Part shown: in pieces, positions 7,822 through 16,434 of the stretch
Position numbering within the stretch: the stretch's first letter is position 1
How the letters are laid out: each line of letters opens with the position of its first letter
NCBI GenBank assembly: GCA_937915565.1
Contig: CALDMH010000108.1
Span: forward strand, 1 to 57,501
Source of the DNA: an uncultured Clostridia bacterium
GTDB lineage: Bacteria; Bacillota; Clostridia; Christensenellales; Borkfalkiaceae
Length of the DNA: 57,501 nt
Direction: 5' to 3'
Translations under genes and position numbers: made by a program
Notes under the pieces: generated by a model
What the model was told of the DNA's origin: nothing
The model's database searches: none
The model's input: only the letters and a program-made list of their open reading frames with translations

Positions 7822-9033
7822 ATGGAAATAAAGCTTACGAAAAGGGTTGAAGGAATTGCCGAATCGGCAACGCTTGCAATCTCGGCAAAAGCAAAAAAAA
7901 TGATGGCCGAGGGGCGCGACGTCGTGAATTTCGGCGTGGGCGAGCCCGACTTCAACACGCCCGATTATATCGTCGAAGCCGCAATTAAGGCGATGCGTGA
8001 CGGAAAAACCAAATACACCCCCGCTTCGGGCATTCCGGAACTTAAAAAAGCCGTAGTCGAGGATAGATTCAGGGCGACGGGGATAGAATATTCTCCCGAG
8101 CAAGTGGTTGTCGGCACGGGCGCAAAACAGCCGCTTTATAACGCCGTGGCCTGCCTTGCGGAAGAGGGCGACGAGGTTATAGTTCCCTCGCCTTATTGGG
8201 TAACTTACCCCGAACTCGTTAAATATTGCGGCGCAAAATGCGTTTTTGCGGTGACGAAACCCGAAAACGGTTACAAAATGACCGCCGAGGAACTTGAAAA
8301 CGCAATTACGCCGAAAACCAGATTGCTTATTCTCAATTCTCCGAACAACCCCACCGGCGCGGTGTATTCCGAAAGCGAACTGTCTGCGCTCGTCAAGGTT
8401 CTCGAAAAGCATAAGAACGTTTTCGTTATCGCAGACGAAATTTATCGCAATCTCGTTTACGGCGAGCATAAACACGTTTCCATCGCGTCGTTTAGCGAAG
8501 AAATGAAATCGAGAACGATAATTATAGACGGAATGAGTAAATCGTATTCGATGACGGGTTGGCGGCTCGGTTGGGCAATCGCACCCGAAAAAATCGCCAA
8601 AGCGATGGGAAGAGCGCAAAGTCACGTCACTTCAAACGCCAATTCCATAGCGCAATACGCCTCTCTTGCGGCGTTGACGAACGTGGAAAAATCGGACGCT
8701 TTTATTTCGGATATGCGGAAAACCTTTGCGAAAAGAAGGCTCGCGGCGATTGAAAAGCTCGAAGAGGGCGGCGCAAAGTTCATTATGCCGGAGGGCGCGT
8801 TTTACGTTTTTATAGACGTTTCTTCGGCGTTCGGAAAAACTTCCGAGGGCGGTAAAATTATAGAAAATTCCACTGATTTTGCCACTGCGCTTTTAGAGGA
8901 AAGAGGCGTTGCGGTCGTTACCGGCTCGGCGTTCGGCGCGGACGATTACGTCAGAATTTCTTATGCGATAAGCGAAGAGGCGTTGAAAAAGGGAATTGAA
9001 ATACTTTGCGATTTTTTAAGGAGGGCGAAATGA
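7822..9033 (+). CDS. Pyridoxal phosphate aminotransferase, aspartate type (class I/II)
   Basis: Fold-type I PLP aminotransferase of the aspartate aminotransferase Ib kind, 403 residues. Seen: VNFGVGEPDFNTPDYI, YTPASGIPELKKAV, the cofactor-binding GTGAKQPLYNAV, LILNSPNNPTGAVY (Asn/Asp contacts), IADEIYRNLVY and the Schiff-base lysine in DGMSKSYSMTGWRLGW (about residue 238). The substrate cannot be read from sequence; aspartate/oxoglutarate or a broad-range enzyme is likely. The start ATG at 7822 follows GAGG. Its stop overlaps the fhs start (ATGA), so the pair is one operon linking amino-nitrogen and one-carbon metabolism. Confidence 0.93.
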   Translation: MEIKLTKRVEGIAESATLAISAKAKKMMAEGRDVVNFGVGEPDFNTPDYIVEAAIKAMRDGKTKYTPASGIPELKKAVVEDRFRATGIEYSPEQVVVGTGAKQPLYNAVACLAEEGDEVIVPSPYWVTYPELVKYCGAKCVFAVTKPENGYKMTAEELENAITPKTRLLILNSPNNPTGAVYSESELSALVKVLEKHKNVFVIADEIYRNLVYGEHKHVSIASFSEEMKSRTIIIDGMSKSYSMTGWRLGWAIAPEKIAKAMGRAQSHVTSNANSIAQYASLAALTNVEKSDAFISDMRKTFAKRRLAAIEKLEEGGAKFIMPEGAFYVFIDVSSAFGKTSEGGKIIENSTDFATALLEERGVAVVTGSAFGADDYVRISYAISEEALKKGIEILCDFLRRAK

Positions 9034-10697
9034 AAACGGACATCGAAATTGCTCGCGAGTGCGAGATGAAAAAAATATCCGTTATTGCGGACGAACTCGG
9101 AATCGACGAGAAATACGTTGAAAATTACGGAAAATATAAAGCAAAAATCGATTTATCCTATTTCGAGGGCAAGCCGAGAAAAGGCAAGCTCGTGCTCGTT
9201 ACGGCAATTACGCCCACGCCTGCGGGGGAGGGCAAAACCACCACGACGCTCGGGCTTGCGGACGGACTTAAAAGAATAGGCAAAAGCGTCGTTGCGGCTC
9301 TTCGCGAGCCGTCGCTCGGCCCCGTTTTCGGCGTGAAAGGCGGCGCGGCGGGCGGCGGATACGCACAAGTCGTGCCTATGGAGGATATAAACCTTCATTT
9401 CACGGGCGATTTCCACGCAATCGGCGCGGCGAATAACCTTCTTGCCGCAATGCTCGATAACCATATTCAGCAAGGCAACGAACTCGGGATAGACGTGAGA
9501 AAAATCACCTGGAAGAGATGCGTGGATATGAACGACCGCCAGCTCAGGTTCATCGTGGACGGCCTTGGCGGCAAGCCGAACGGCACTCCGCGCGAGGACG
9601 GTTTTAAGATTACCGTCGCTTCCGAAATTATGGCCGTTCTTTGCCTTTCCACGTCGTTGATGGACTTAAAGGCCAACTTATCGAAGATAATCGTCGGTTA
9701 CACTTATGACGATAAACCCGTTACGGCAGGCGATTTGAAGGCGGCGGGAGCTATGACGGCTCTTTTGAAAGACGCCTTAAAGCCCAACCTCGTTCAAACG
9801 CTCGAAGGCACGCCGGCGTTCGTTCACGGCGGACCGTTTGCAAACATAGCGCACGGTTGCAATTCCGTTATAGCAACGGACGCCGCGCTTAAAACCGCGG
9901 ATTATGCGGTGACGGAGGCGGGCTTCGGCGCGGACCTCGGCGCGGAGAAATTCTTTGATATAAAGTGCAGAAAAGCGGGGCTCGTTCCGTCTGCCGTGGT
10001 TATCGTGGCAACGGTGAGGGCGTTGAAAATGCACGGCGGAGTTGCGAAAACCGAGCTTGCGAGCGAAAATATCGCCGCGCTCGAAAAAGGCGTTCCCAAT
10101 CTTTTAAGACATATAAGCAATATCAAAAACGTTTACAAACTGCCGTGCGTCGTGGCCGTTAATCGCTTCCCGACGGATACGGACGGAGAGATAAATTTCA
10201 TCATCGAAAAGTGCCGCGAACTGAACGTAAACGTGGTTTTATCCACCGTTTGGGCGGAAGGCGGCAAAGGCGGCGAGGCTCTCGCGCGCGAAGTCGTTCG
10301 CTTAACGGAAGAGGAAAAAGGCGATTTCGCTTACGCTTACGAAAACGAGGCGTCAATCGAGGAGAAAATCGAAGCCGTAACGAAAAAAGTTTACGGCGGC
10401 GACGGGGTTGCGTTTACTTCGCAGGCGAAAAAGCAAATCGAAAGGCTCAACGCGCTCGGATTTTCAAAATTGCCCGTTTGCATTGCGAAAACGCAGTATA
10501 GCTTTTCGGACGACGCGGCTCTTCTCGGCGCGCCGAGCGGATTTAAAATAACGGTCAGGAACGTGGAAATTTCGGCGGGGGCAGGGTTTATCGTCGTTTT
10601 AACGGGCGATATTATGACTATGCCGGGGCTTCCGAAAAGGCCTGCCGCGGAGAATATCGACGTGAACGAAAAAGGTGAAATAACAGGATTGTTTTGA
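9030..10697 (+). CDS. fhs: Formate-tetrahydrofolate ligase
   Basis: ATP-dependent formyl-THF synthetase, joining formate to tetrahydrofolate; the entry to folate one-carbon metabolism in acetogens and many Clostridia. At 555 residues it has full family length. The P-loop-like ATP motif is TPTPAGEGKTTTTLGLADGL (about 59-78), followed by REPSLGPVFGVKGGAAGGGYAQVVPMEDINLHFTGD, typical of the family. The ATG at 9030, four bases into the upstream stop, follows AAGGAGG; the longer frame from 9006 has no such site. A strong terminator follows directly. Confidence 0.97.
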   Translation: MKTDIEIARECEMKKISVIADELGIDEKYVENYGKYKAKIDLSYFEGKPRKGKLVLVTAITPTPAGEGKTTTTLGLADGLKRIGKSVVAALREPSLGPVFGVKGGAAGGGYAQVVPMEDINLHFTGDFHAIGAANNLLAAMLDNHIQQGNELGIDVRKITWKRCVDMNDRQLRFIVDGLGGKPNGTPREDGFKITVASEIMAVLCLSTSLMDLKANLSKIIVGYTYDDKPVTAGDLKAAGAMTALLKDALKPNLVQTLEGTPAFVHGGPFANIAHGCNSVIATDAALKTADYAVTEAGFGADLGAEKFFDIKCRKAGLVPSAVVIVATVRALKMHGGVAKTELASENIAALEKGVPNLLRHISNIKNVYKLPCVVAVNRFPTDTDGEINFIIEKCRELNVNVVLSTVWAEGGKGGEALAREVVRLTEEEKGDFAYAYENEASIEEKIEAVTKKVYGGDGVAFTSQAKKQIERLNALGFSKLPVCIAKTQYSFSDDAALLGAPSGFKITVRNVEISAGAGFIVVLTGDIMTMPGLPKRPAAENIDVNEKGEITGLF

Positions 10698-10704
10698 TTT
10701 TTAT

Positions 10705-10749
10705 AACGCCGCGGGAAAATTTTTCAAGAAATTTTCCCGCGGCGTTTTG
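10705..10749 (+). terminator. Strong terminator after fhs
   Basis: A perfect 18-bp stem (10705-10722 with 10729-10746), 6-base loop TTCAAG, followed by TTGG. Confidence 0.85.
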
Positions 10750-10815
10750 GCAAGACGAGCGAAAATTGCGGTGTTTTAACAAGACAAGCGGAAATTACGG
10801 CATTTTGGCAAATAG
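10741..10815 (+). repeat. 29-bp tandem repeat, about 2.5 copies
   Basis: Copies at 10741-10769 and 10770-10798 and a partial third from 10799. They share GG(C/T)GTTTT(G/A)(G/A)CAAGAC and GCG(A/G)AAATT. The first copy starts in the 3' arm of the fhs terminator. The spacer to 10948 otherwise holds a TATAAT box at 10904-10909 with no good -35 box. Confidence 0.75.
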
Positions 10816-10948
10816 CGTTTCATTTTCGGCAGACATAATTTTATTTTCGGCAAGCATAGCTCACGAGAGCAAAAAATGTCAGGATTTTTTATTTTCCGAG
10901 TAGTATAATGGCCACGCTGACGAACGGAGAGCAAAAGGACGGCAGGGT

Positions 10949-11815
10949 ATGGATTACGTTAAGAATTTTCAAAAGGCGATTGATTACGTCGAGGAAAACC
11001 TGAAAAACGAGATAGATTATTCCGAAGTTGCAAAAAGGGCTTATCTTTCGGAGTTTCATTTTCAAAAACTGTTTCTCGTTTTAACGGGTATGACCTTGGG
11101 CGACTATATTCGCAGCAGAAAACTTGCGGCTGCTGCGGCGGAGCTTCGCGGCGGGGATAAGAAAGTGATAGACGTCGCGCTCGATTACGGCTACGAATCT
11201 CCCGAAAGTTTTTCAAGAGCCTTTACGAAATTTCACGGCGTTACGCCCAACGCCGCAAAAAAGGGCGCAAAAACCGTTGCGTTTAACAAACTCACCGTAA
11301 AAATTACCGTCAGCGGAGGTAGTTTAATGGATTATAGAATAGAAAATTTGGGCAGTATGAAGCTCGTTTGCAGAAAGGAGCGTTTTTTAAAACGACACGA
11401 AACGACTTCGGTTGCAATATCGAAATTCTGGGCTAAATGCCAAAAAGAGGGTTACACCGAAAAAATTTGCAGGCACATTCCCAAAGACCCCGTGCTTAAA
11501 GGGCTTCTCGGCATAAGCTTTTCCGCCGAGGGAAAAGACAGCGATTCTTTCCCTTACGCCATAGCGAGTGAATATCGCGGAGAACTGGTTGAGGACGGAC
11601 TCGAAGTTATAGACCTTCCCGCCGCAAAGTACGCCGTTTTCACCGCAAAAGGTAAAATGCCCGAGGCGTTCGTAAACACTTATTCGAGAATAATAAAGGA
11701 ATTTTTCGTTCAAAGCGGTTACGAATACGCAAACGGAGCGGAAATCGAGGTCTATCCTTCCGACGACACGCAGAACCCCGATTACACTTGCGAAATATGG
11801 GTTGCCGTTAAATAA
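10949..11815 (+). CDS. AraC-family regulator with GyrI-like effector domain
   Basis: One-component transcription regulator, 288 residues. The N-terminal third is a paired helix-turn-helix of the AraC type: YSEVAKRAYLSEFHFQKLFLVLTGMTLGDYIRSRKL, then VIDVALDYGYESPESFSRAFTKFHGVTPNAAKKG. From about residue 120 it has a GyrI/AraE-type effector-binding domain (MDYRIENLGSMKLVC start, conserved ELVEDGLEVIDLPAAKYAVFTAKG, terminal YTCEIWVAV). This head-first layout is that of Rob/SoxS-related multidrug or stress regulators that bind small hydrophobic ligands. It stands alone, so its target genes are not evident. Confidence 0.92.
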   Translation: MDYVKNFQKAIDYVEENLKNEIDYSEVAKRAYLSEFHFQKLFLVLTGMTLGDYIRSRKLAAAAAELRGGDKKVIDVALDYGYESPESFSRAFTKFHGVTPNAAKKGAKTVAFNKLTVKITVSGGSLMDYRIENLGSMKLVCRKERFLKRHETTSVAISKFWAKCQKEGYTEKICRHIPKDPVLKGLLGISFSAEGKDSDSFPYAIASEYRGELVEDGLEVIDLPAAKYAVFTAKGKMPEAFVNTYSRIIKEFFVQSGYEYANGAEIEVYPSDDTQNPDYTCEIWVAVK

Positions 11816-11844
11816 TTCGTTTTCGCAAAATAAACGCGGAATAT

Positions 11845-11938
11845 AGTTAAATAACGAAGCGTTTTAAACCGCGAATTGTCGCTAAATAACGATGCGTTTT
11901 AAATTGCGGTTTATCGCTAAATAACGCGGTTTGCCGCA
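11845..11938 (+). repeat. 35/36-bp tandem repeat, about 2.6 copies
   Basis: Copies at 11845-11880 and 11881-11915 and a partial third at 11916-11938, sharing TAAATAACGA(A/T)GCGTTTTAAA. The spacer between the AraC stop (11815) and the ligase gene (12353) also holds a terminator, one TATAAGTCGATTA element, a promoter and an 11-bp repeat array; no gene is seen in it. Confidence 0.8.
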
Positions 11939-12008
11939 TAATAAAACGGACTGCCACAACGTGAACGCGGGTTTCCGCTTTATAATTTAAAAACTTAAAA
12001 AATTTCGC

Positions 12009-12040
12009 AACGCCGCAGGTTTTTGCCTGCGGCGTTTTAA
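12009..12040 (+). terminator. Terminator between the AraC regulator and the ligase gene
   Basis: 11-bp stem AACGCCGCAGG/CCTGCGGCGTT with loop TTTTTG, followed by TTAAAA. Confidence 0.75.
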
Positions 12041-12050
12041 AACGTGGGGC

Positions 12051-12063
12051 TATAAGTCGATTA
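12051..12063 (+). repeat. TAATCGACTTATA element, copy 1 (reverse orientation)
   Basis: TATAAGTCGATTA followed by ACGGGCGTTTTT. It stands 14 bases after the terminator hairpin at 12009-12036. Short AACG/CGTT arms flank it. Reverse complement reads TAATCGACTTATA, then seven bases, then a T-run. Confidence 0.7.
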
Positions 12064-12154
12064 ACGGGCGTTTTTCGGCTTCATCGGCAACAATCGGACG
12101 GCAAAAAGGCGTATTGAAATTTTCAAAATGGGAATAAAAAACTTGTCGCTTCTA

Positions 12155-12183
12155 TTGCTTTTTATATAAAAATATAGTAAAAT
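12155..12183 (+). promoter_or_regulatory. Promoter for the O-antigen-ligase-like operon
   Basis: TTGCTT (12155-12160), 17-base AT-rich spacer, TAAAAT (12178-12183). This gives a leader of about 160 bases that contains the 11-bp repeat array. Confidence 0.55.
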
Positions 12184-12248
12184 ATACGTAATATATATAA
12201 ACTGCGGTAGTCTAACCGCGAGCGTTCGGGCGTTTCTCTCGTCGGCAG

Positions 12249-12303
12249 TTCGATAATGATTCGATAAAGATTCGATAAAGAATCGATACGGGTTCGATGA
12301 AGA
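12249..12303 (+). repeat. Five tandem copies of an 11-bp repeat
   Basis: Exactly phased 11-base units at 12249, 12260, 12271, 12282 and 12293; two are identical (TTCGATAAAGA) and the others differ at one to four positions. The array lies between the promoter and the start codon at 12353, so it would be transcribed in the leader. Confidence 0.85.
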
Positions 12304-12352
12304 AAAGTTTACGACAAGCCCCCTCGTAAAAAACGTTTGAAGAAAAGGCATT

Positions 12353-13858
12353 ATGGAAGTGACTTTGTCGGAAATAAAAAATAAAATTGAAAAGTTTGCA
12401 ACGAAACCGTCGTTCGTATTCGTGGTTTGCGCCGTTGCGTTTATATTTCACGCCCTTGCTTTCGACGTTGCGGGTTTGCTTCTTTTCGGCATAGTCGGGG
12501 GGATTTTTCTCGTTGCGTTCGACGATTCTCGCCCCGCTCTTACCGTAATTCTTTTTACGATTTTTATCGTTTCCACGCAAAACAGCACGGGTTTCCCCAC
12601 GAGTAGTCACGAGGGCTGTTATTATTATAGAAAATCCACGTTGATTCCGCTTGCCGTTTGCGGCTGTTTTTTGGTCGGCTGTATGGCGGTGCGGTGCGTT
12701 AAACACAGGAAGAATTTCGCCTCCGCGAAGTTTACGTTGCCGCTCGTTGCGGTTTCCGTGTCGATGCTGCTTTCGGGCGTCGTCGGCGCGGCGGAAAACG
12801 ATTACGGAAAAAGCGTGTTGTTTTCTCTTATCGCGGTCGGCTCTTATCTGGGGCTATACGTCGCTTTGACGGGAATAATCGACGGAGCGGACGGGCTTTT
12901 GGATTATTCGATGACGCTTTTGTCGGGAATCGCGTTGATAATTTCCCTCGAAGTGCTGTACGTTTATTTTCTCAATCTTCTTCCGCCATTCGAGTTTCTT
13001 CCCGAAAATTGGAGAAAATGTATGCGCGCGGGAGAGAATTTCGGGTTTTCGATTACCTATTGGAAAATCTTTATCGTAACCGGTTGCGGGGTGAGCAATC
13101 AGTCCGGCGAAATGATTGCGTTTTTACTTCCCGCCGTGTTTTATAAAATTCTCAAAACCGAGAAATATTTGGGTTATCATATAATCGCGCTGATTGCCTC
13201 GGCTTCAATCGTTTTAACTTTTTCGAGAACGGGCATCGCCGTCGGGGGGACGCTTTTCGTCGTATTAACCGTCGTAACCGCCGTGAAACTTGAAAAAAAG
13301 AAGTTGTTTATCGGCGTTTCTTCGGCCGTTGCCGCAATCGGAATCGCGCTTTTCACCGCGTTGTGTTTAATTCCCGATTCGCCTCTTCTGAGATATATTC
13401 TTCCGAGCAAAGGCCCGGGGCTTAACGGCCGTTACGAACTTTGGAAAACGGCAATCGAATATTTCAAAGAGATGCCGCTTTTCGGCAGGGGGTACGCGTA
13501 TCCTTATCTGGATTCGCGGTTTGTCGAAAGGTTCGGACCGTCGGTAAGTGTATTTCGTTCGTTGTTCCACAATTTCGTGTTTCAGGAAATTGCTTCGGGC
13601 GGAATCGTAGGAGTCGCCGCGTTGGGTTATGCAACCGTAAGCGTTTTTTGGCGGCTGATAAAGGAAAAATACGAAGGAAAGTTTTACTTTTTGTGTTTTA
13701 TAATCGCTTTTGCGGTTGTTTCGTCGTTTGATATTTTGTATTTCATACCCTATTACGTTCTTTTTCTTATGTTCGTAATAGTATTGGCGGAGAAGGGAAT
13801 AGAAAAAACCAAAACGCACCCTTTGGAGGTACGCAAAGATGAGCGAAAAAAAGCTTAG
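12353..13858 (+). CDS. O-antigen ligase/polymerase-like membrane protein
   Basis: Polytopic membrane protein of 501 residues with roughly ten to twelve hydrophobic segments. The Wzy_C/O-antigen ligase hallmark is present near residue 355: GRYELWKTAIEYFKEMPLFGRGYAYP, then HNFVFQEIASGGIVGVAALG (pattern R-x-x-LW-x-x-A, P-x-x-G-x-G, HN). Family members ligate or polymerise lipid-linked glycans on the outer face of the membrane; in a Gram-positive host the target is probably a wall or capsule glycan or a teichoic acid (inference). Its 3' end overlaps the next glycosyltransferase by 20 bases, so both probably act in one glycan or glycolipid pathway. Confidence 0.85.
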   Translation: MEVTLSEIKNKIEKFATKPSFVFVVCAVAFIFHALAFDVAGLLLFGIVGGIFLVAFDDSRPALTVILFTIFIVSTQNSTGFPTSSHEGCYYYRKSTLIPLAVCGCFLVGCMAVRCVKHRKNFASAKFTLPLVAVSVSMLLSGVVGAAENDYGKSVLFSLIAVGSYLGLYVALTGIIDGADGLLDYSMTLLSGIALIISLEVLYVYFLNLLPPFEFLPENWRKCMRAGENFGFSITYWKIFIVTGCGVSNQSGEMIAFLLPAVFYKILKTEKYLGYHIIALIASASIVLTFSRTGIAVGGTLFVVLTVVTAVKLEKKKLFIGVSSAVAAIGIALFTALCLIPDSPLLRYILPSKGPGLNGRYELWKTAIEYFKEMPLFGRGYAYPYLDSRFVERFGPSVSVFRSLFHNFVFQEIASGGIVGVAALGYATVSVFWRLIKEKYEGKFYFLCFIIAFAVVSSFDILYFIPYYVLFLMFVIVLAEKGIEKTKTHPLEVRKDERKKA

Positions 13859-15005
13859 AGTGGTTTTCCCGTTCGTGGAAGCCGGCTTCGGGCATATTAT
13901 GGCGGAGAAGTCCATTGCCGACGCATTTGAAAAAAAATACGGGCAATATTTTGAAATCGTGCGTTCCGATTTCTTTAAGGAAACGGGCAGCGAGGCTATG
14001 GCGAAGTTTGAAAAAAGGCTTTGCAACGAGGTTCGTTTATACAATAAATATAACGCGTACGGCTATCTTAACATTGCCTGTATGAATTTTTTCGGTGAAA
14101 AAATATCGAGTAAATTCGTTATGTCGGGGCTTTATAAGAACCTTTATAAGGATTCTATGGAGCATATGCGCGAGCTTAAACCGGATTGCGTGGTTTCAAC
14201 CCATTGGGCAACGAATTATTACGCCGAGCATCTTAATCCGAAGCCTTACACGGTTATGTACGGGCCGGACGCGCATCTCAACGCGATGTTCCGTTACCCG
14301 TGCGACCTCGATATGATTTCGATAAAAGAGGGCTACGACAGAGCTCTTAAAAATTTCCCGCGGAGGTTCAACGAGGATAACTTGAAACTCGTTCCCACGG
14401 CAATCAGAGAAGAGGCGTTTCACGTTGAACGCGATAAATCCGTTTTGCGCAAAAAGCTCGGAATGGACGACCGTTTCACCGTTATCGTGATGGAGGGCGG
14501 CTACGGAATCGGGTTGACCGAAAAGATTTGCAATCTCGTTATAGAAAAGGATTTGCCGATTAACCTCGTTGCCGTATGCGGCAAAAATCCCGAGCTGAAA
14601 ACAAGGCTCGATTTGCTTAAATCCAAGGGGAAAACAGCGTTTTATCCCTTCGAGTTCTGCGAGAATATTCTCGAATACATCTCCGCTTCCGACCTTTATC
14701 TCGGCAAGAGCGGCAGCGGGATTTTAGAGCCGGCGTTTTTCCACGTTCCGATTGTCGTAACGCATTCGGCAAACACGATTGAGAAGCTTATTGCCGAGCA
14801 TTACGTTTCTCACGTCGGCGACGCGATAAGGATTTTCGACGCCGTAAATTGCGTTGATTTTATCGAACGGGCTTATTCCGGAAGTTCGGAGGTTTTCCTT
14901 AAAATGCAGCGTTCCGTCGATAAACTTCAAGATTTCGGCGGCGAGGGAATAGCGGACGAAATATTTAAAAAACTTAGCGTAAAATTTAAACTTACCGCCG
15001 AATAA
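13839..15005 (+). CDS. MurG/UgtP-type glycosyltransferase (GT28-like)
   Basis: GT-B fold glycosyltransferase, 388 residues, of the MGDG synthase/processive diacylglycerol glucosyltransferase kind. The N-terminal half has the acceptor-domain sequence VVFPFVEAGFGHIMAEKSIADAF and VVSTHWATNYYAEHL; the nucleotide-sugar side has VIVMEGGYGIG and the family motif GKSGSGILEPAFFHVPIVV near residue 290. Expected role: adding glucose or galactose to diacylglycerol to form glycolipid, possibly the anchor for lipoteichoic acid. The start ATG at 13839 follows GGAGG inside the upstream gene. The TAA stop is the first three bases of a TAATCGACTTATA element. Confidence 0.87.
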   Translation: MSEKKLRVVFPFVEAGFGHIMAEKSIADAFEKKYGQYFEIVRSDFFKETGSEAMAKFEKRLCNEVRLYNKYNAYGYLNIACMNFFGEKISSKFVMSGLYKNLYKDSMEHMRELKPDCVVSTHWATNYYAEHLNPKPYTVMYGPDAHLNAMFRYPCDLDMISIKEGYDRALKNFPRRFNEDNLKLVPTAIREEAFHVERDKSVLRKKLGMDDRFTVIVMEGGYGIGLTEKICNLVIEKDLPINLVAVCGKNPELKTRLDLLKSKGKTAFYPFEFCENILEYISASDLYLGKSGSGILEPAFFHVPIVVTHSANTIEKLIAEHYVSHVGDAIRIFDAVNCVDFIERAYSGSSEVFLKMQRSVDKLQDFGGEGIADEIFKKLSVKFKLTAE

Positions 15006-15027
15006 TCGACTTATAGACGGCTTTTTG
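15003..15027 (+). terminator. TAATCGACTTATA element, copy 2, at the glycosyltransferase stop codon
   Basis: TAATCGACTTATA (15003-15015) followed by GACGGCTTTTT. A four-base arm GCCG before it pairs with CGGC after it, leaving the conserved sequence as the loop. The first TAA is the stop codon of the gene. Confidence 0.65.
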
Positions 15028-15060
15028 CAGGTTGATTGAAAGGCGAATCGAGGTGATAAA

Positions 15061-16392
15061 ATGGCAAACAACAATAAACCGCTCGTCGCGATAGTCGGCA
15101 GGCCGAACGTCGGAAAGTCGACGTTTTTCAATAAGGTTACGGGGCAAAAACTGTCAATCGTAGAGGATACCCCCGGCGTCACGCGCGACAGACTTTATGC
15201 AGACGCGGAATGGTGCGGAAAAACTTTTACGCTCATCGATACGGGCGGAATAGAAATCAAATCGCAGGACGAAATGTGGACGCATATCAAAAAACAGGCG
15301 ACCATAGCCATCGAAACTGCGGACGTGGTTATTTTCTTTTGCGACGCGAAAACGGGGCTCACCGCTTCCGATTACGACGTTGCCGAAATTTTGCGCCGTT
15401 CGGGCAAGCCGATTGTTCTTGCCGTAAACAAACTCGATAATTATAAGGTTGAAGTTCTTTTCGATTTTTACGAACTCGGGCTCGGTCAGCCGATAGGTAT
15501 TTCGGCAGAGCAGTCGAAAGGAATAGGCGACCTTTTGGACGAGGTTTGCGCTCATTTCAAGCCCGTTGAAGAGGAAGAGGACGGCGAAAGGCTTAAAATC
15601 GCCATCGTCGGAAAGCCGAACGCGGGCAAATCGAGGCTCACCAACGCCCTTCTCGGTTACGACAGGACTATCGTTTCCGATATTGCGGGAACGACGAGGG
15701 ACGCTATCGACACGCCTTTGGAAGTTGACGGCAAGAAATATACGTTAATCGATACGGCGGGGGTAAGAAGGAAGCGTTCGGTCACCGAGGACCTCGAATA
15801 TTACAGCGTTTTGCGTTCGTTTGCGGCAATTCGCCGCGCGGACGTGTGCTTAATCGTTATCGACGCTTCGGAAGGACTTACCGAGCAGGACGTTAAAATA
15901 GCCGGCTACGTTCACGAGCAGGGCAAGCCGTCGGTTATCGTTATGAACAAGTGGGACAAGGTCGAAAAGGATACCCACACGATAAACGAATACGAAAACA
16001 AGCTTAAATGCGACCTTGCGTTTATGGATTATTTCAAGTCGGTTTACGTTTCCGCCAAAAGCGGCCAAAGGACGAATAAACTTTTCGGCCTTTGCGAAGA
16101 GGTTTACGCCAACGCGAACAAACGCATCACCACCGGCACGCTTAACGACGTAATTTCGGACGCGGTGCGCGCCAACGAACCGCCCACGAAGAACGGAAGA
16201 AGATTTAAAATTTACTATTGCGTTCAGGACGGAGTTTGCCCGCCGACGTTCATTTTGTTCGTAAATTCTGCCGACCTTATGCACTTCTCGTATAAGAGAT
16301 ATATTGAAAACACGATAAGAAAAACGTTTGGTTTCGAGGGGACGCCAATTCGTATTTTCGTGCACGAAAAACAGGAAGAAAGCCCTCAATAA
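15061..16392 (+). CDS. der: Ribosome biogenesis GTPase Der (EngA)
   Basis: Double-GTPase needed for maturation of the 50S subunit, 443 residues. First G domain: GRPNVGKSTFFNKVTG (G1, about 12-27), DTGGIE (G3), VNKLD (G4). Second G domain: GKPNAGKSRLTNALLG (about 183-198; usual form GKPNVGKSSL), DTAGVRRKRSV, MNKWDKVEK. A KH-like C-terminal domain follows (RFKIYYCVQDGVCPPTFILFVN). The ATG at 15061 is preceded by GAGGTG. The stop codon again lies in a copy of the ATAAGTCGATTA element. Confidence 0.97.
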   Translation: MANNNKPLVAIVGRPNVGKSTFFNKVTGQKLSIVEDTPGVTRDRLYADAEWCGKTFTLIDTGGIEIKSQDEMWTHIKKQATIAIETADVVIFFCDAKTGLTASDYDVAEILRRSGKPIVLAVNKLDNYKVEVLFDFYELGLGQPIGISAEQSKGIGDLLDEVCAHFKPVEEEEDGERLKIAIVGKPNAGKSRLTNALLGYDRTIVSDIAGTTRDAIDTPLEVDGKKYTLIDTAGVRRKRSVTEDLEYYSVLRSFAAIRRADVCLIVIDASEGLTEQDVKIAGYVHEQGKPSVIVMNKWDKVEKDTHTINEYENKLKCDLAFMDYFKSVYVSAKSGQRTNKLFGLCEEVYANANKRITTGTLNDVISDAVRANEPPTKNGRRFKIYYCVQDGVCPPTFILFVNSADLMHFSYKRYIENTIRKTFGFEGTPIRIFVHEKQEESPQ

Positions 16393-16412
16393 GTCGATTA
16401 ACGCGACTTTTT
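16388..16412 (+). terminator. TAATCGACTTATA element, copy 3 (reverse), at the der stop codon
   Basis: AATAAGTCGATTA (12 of 13 matches) followed by ACGCGACTTTTT. AAGTCG (16391-16396) can pair with CGACTT (16404-16409), giving a six-base stem before the T-run. The TAA at 16390-16392 is the der stop. Confidence 0.65.
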
Positions 16413-16434
16413 GCCGCGAAATAAGGAGTTTGTT

